From positions 1 through 8,019 of the forward strand of contig JAFZKM010000221.1 in NCBI GenBank assembly GCA_017553665.1: DNA of 8,019 nucleotides, in the 5' to 3' direction. This stretch comes from Lachnospiraceae bacterium. Lineage in GTDB: Bacteria > Bacillota_A > Clostridia > Lachnospirales > Lachnospiraceae. The position numbers and the translations under genes are program-made. Of this stretch, positions 7,170-8,019 are shown in pieces. Positions within the stretch are counted from its first letter, which is position 1. Every line of letters starts with the position of its first letter. The notes below the pieces were generated by a model. It had not been told where the DNA came from and searched no databases. It saw only the letters and a program-made list of their open reading frames with translations.

Positions 7170-7198
7170 ATTTTACACCAAAGGAGCGGTGATAACAA
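7170..7198 (-). promoter_or_regulatory. Predicted promoter of the kinase-regulator operon, placed for a leaderless mRNA
   Basis: The minus strand reads TTGTTA (7198-7193), 17 bases, then TAAAAT (7175-7170). Only six bases (AATCGC) separate the -10 from the ATG at 7163, so the expected first transcribed base is the A of the start codon or very near it. The absence of any Shine-Dalgarno site agrees with a leaderless transcript. Confidence 0.55.
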
Positions 7199-7290
7199 GG
7201 CAACTAAGAAAATGACATACTATCTAAAAAAAGTGTATGCGCAGGATGCCGGAACCAAGAGGAAAGTGCAGATAAATGTAAATTATTGCA

Positions 7291-7319
7291 TTCAGCACAT
7301 ATCGCGAAACAGATAAAAT
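7291..7319 (+). promoter_or_regulatory. Possible activator-dependent promoter of the binding-protein gene
   Basis: A -10-like TAAAAT (7314-7319) has only TTCAGC (7291-7296) as -35 at 17-base spacing, a three-of-six match. A good -10 with a poor -35 is what a promoter needing an activator such as the neighbouring AraC-type regulator would show. A TATAAG at 7319-7324 is an alternative -10. The exact start site is uncertain. Confidence 0.35.
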
Positions 7320-7333
7320 ATAAGTGTAACTAA

Positions 7334-7350
7334 CCCTTATCGGTTAAGGG
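7334..7350 (+). promoter_or_regulatory. Inverted repeat before the binding-protein gene
   Basis: CCCTTA (7334-7339) and TAAGGG (7345-7350) are a perfect 6-bp inverted repeat around TCGGT. It lies just downstream of the likely transcription start and 16 bases before the Shine-Dalgarno site. It could be a 5'-end mRNA stem or an operator for a dimeric repressor. Confidence 0.4.
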
Positions 7351-7366
7351 AGAGGATATTTTATTT

Positions 7367-7373
7367 GAGGAGG
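7367..7373 (+). promoter_or_regulatory. Strong Shine-Dalgarno site of the binding-protein gene
   Basis: GAGGAGG lies six bases before the ATG at 7380, a near-perfect match to the 16S rRNA 3' end. It is the strongest such site in the window and fits an abundant protein. Confidence 0.9.
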
Positions 7374-7379
7374 TTATTT

Positions 7380-8019
7380 ATGAAGAAAAGAATCATTGCG
7401 CTGCTGATGTGCGTTCTTATGGCAGCATCCGTTTTTACCGCCTGCGGTAAGAAGGAAACAGGTGACAGCAGCAATTCGGGCAGCTCGAACAGTTCAAGCA
7501 GCACGAGTAATTCCGGAAGTTCAAACTCATCGTCATCCGACAAGACCGCCCAGAACATCACATTAAAGTGGGCCATCTGGGATGAGAGCACAACCCAGTA
7601 CTGGGGCGACATCAAGAAGGCTTACGAGGCTTCCCATCAGGGCGTTACCATCGAGATGGTAGACCTCGGTTCGACCGATTACATGACGGTTCTCGCTACA
7701 GAGCTTTCGGGCTCGGGTTCTGACTTTGACGTTGTAACGATCAAGGATGTTCCCGGATACGCGACACTTGTTCAGAAAAATGCTATAATCGCTCTTGACG
7801 ATTATATCGCAAAGGATAAAGTCGATCTTAAGAAGTTCTCCGGAGCTACCGATCAGGTACTCGTTGACGGAAAGCTTTACGAGCTTCCTTTCCGTAACGA
7901 TTTCTGGGTAATCTTCTATAACAAGGACATTTTCGACAGAGCAGGCGTTGCTTATCCAACCAACGATATGACATGGGAAGAGTATGACGCTCTTGCAAGA
8001 AAAGTTACCGATACCACAT
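7380..8019 (+). CDS. Lipoprotein solute-binding protein of a sugar-type ABC importer (5' part; continues beyond right edge)
   Basis: The first 213 codons are present. A lipoprotein signal peptide has a basic start (MKKR), a hydrophobic stretch and a lipobox FTAC with lipidated C22, so the mature protein is anchored outside the cell membrane. A Ser/Asn/Gly-rich tether (about 29-53) precedes a family 1 extracellular solute-binding fold: the first strand LKWAIWDES, SDFDVVTIKD, KLYELPFRNDFWVIFYNKDIFDRAGV and then TWEEYDALARKVTD, the standard run of this family. The substrate is probably a carbohydrate; nothing visible says which. Permease genes are expected to the right. Divergence from the YesM/YesN-type pair suggests that pair controls it. 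Codon choice favours GCT, GTT and CTT, whereas the kinase genes often use GCG, CTG and CTC, which fits high expression. Confidence 0.92.
   Translation, partial: MKKRIIALLMCVLMAASVFTACGKKETGDSSNSGSSNSSSSTSNSGSSNSSSSDKTAQNITLKWAIWDESTTQYWGDIKKAYEASHQGVTIEMVDLGSTDYMTVLATELSGSGSDFDVVTIKDVPGYATLVQKNAIIALDDYIAKDKVDLKKFSGATDQVLVDGKLYELPFRNDFWVIFYNKDIFDRAGVAYPTNDMTWEEYDALARKVTDTT

Noticed and set aside
7050..7316. Plus-strand open frame crossing the divergent control region
   Set aside because: It starts inside the antisense of the kinase membrane helix and shows no recognisable protein; the region is better explained by promoters.
7361..7615. Minus-strand open frame opposite the start of the binding protein
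   Set aside because: The Leu/Glu-rich repeat arises from the antisense of the Ser-rich tether; the plus strand has a lipobox and strong Shine-Dalgarno site.

Overview
The window reads as chromosomal DNA of a Gram-positive member of the Clostridia, most likely Lachnospiraceae (Butyrivibrio/Roseburia-like). This is inference from gene style: a YesM/YesN-type two-component pair next to a lipoprotein sugar-binding protein, a hybrid kinase with the SHDIRTPMN signature common in that group, purine-rich Shine-Dalgarno sites, sigma-A-like promoters and a roughly balanced base composition. Every protein-coding gene here belongs to signal transduction or to a transporter that such systems usually control. 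I see no RNA genes, insertion sequences, CRISPR arrays or phage genes.

Layout. Positions 1-872 (minus) hold the first 290 codons of a response regulator joined to a degenerate GGDEF domain; the gene runs off the left edge. Positions 873-1088 are a divergent control region with opposing, overlapping promoters, a strong hairpin in the GGDEF gene's leader and a second promoter close to the next gene. Positions 1089-3926 (plus) encode the most striking protein: a complete APC-superfamily amino-acid-permease-like membrane domain, two more membrane helices, a histidine kinase and a C-terminal receiver in one 945-residue chain. A rho-independent terminator follows at 3934-3961.

Converging on it from the right is a two-gene minus-strand operon. 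A YesM/LytS-type sensor kinase (7163-5553) is followed, 11 bases after its stop, by a YesN-type receiver/AraC regulator (start corrected to 5541, ending at 3961). The kinase gene has no Shine-Dalgarno site, and its predicted promoter would start transcription at the ATG itself, so its mRNA may be leaderless. Divergent from it, with about 216 bases between, a strongly translated lipoprotein solute-binding protein begins at 7380 and runs off the right edge. It is probably the first gene of a carbohydrate ABC importer.

How they may work together (inference). The right half looks like a nutrient-sensing module: the membrane kinase senses an extracellular ligand, possibly with the binding protein, and phosphorylates the AraC-type regulator, which activates the importer promoter; that promoter has a -10 but a poor -35. 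The left half pairs a permease-shaped sensor kinase with a divergent receiver/GGDEF protein, so solute availability could be linked to a c-di-GMP-type or protein-interaction output. No direct evidence of phosphotransfer between the two is visible.
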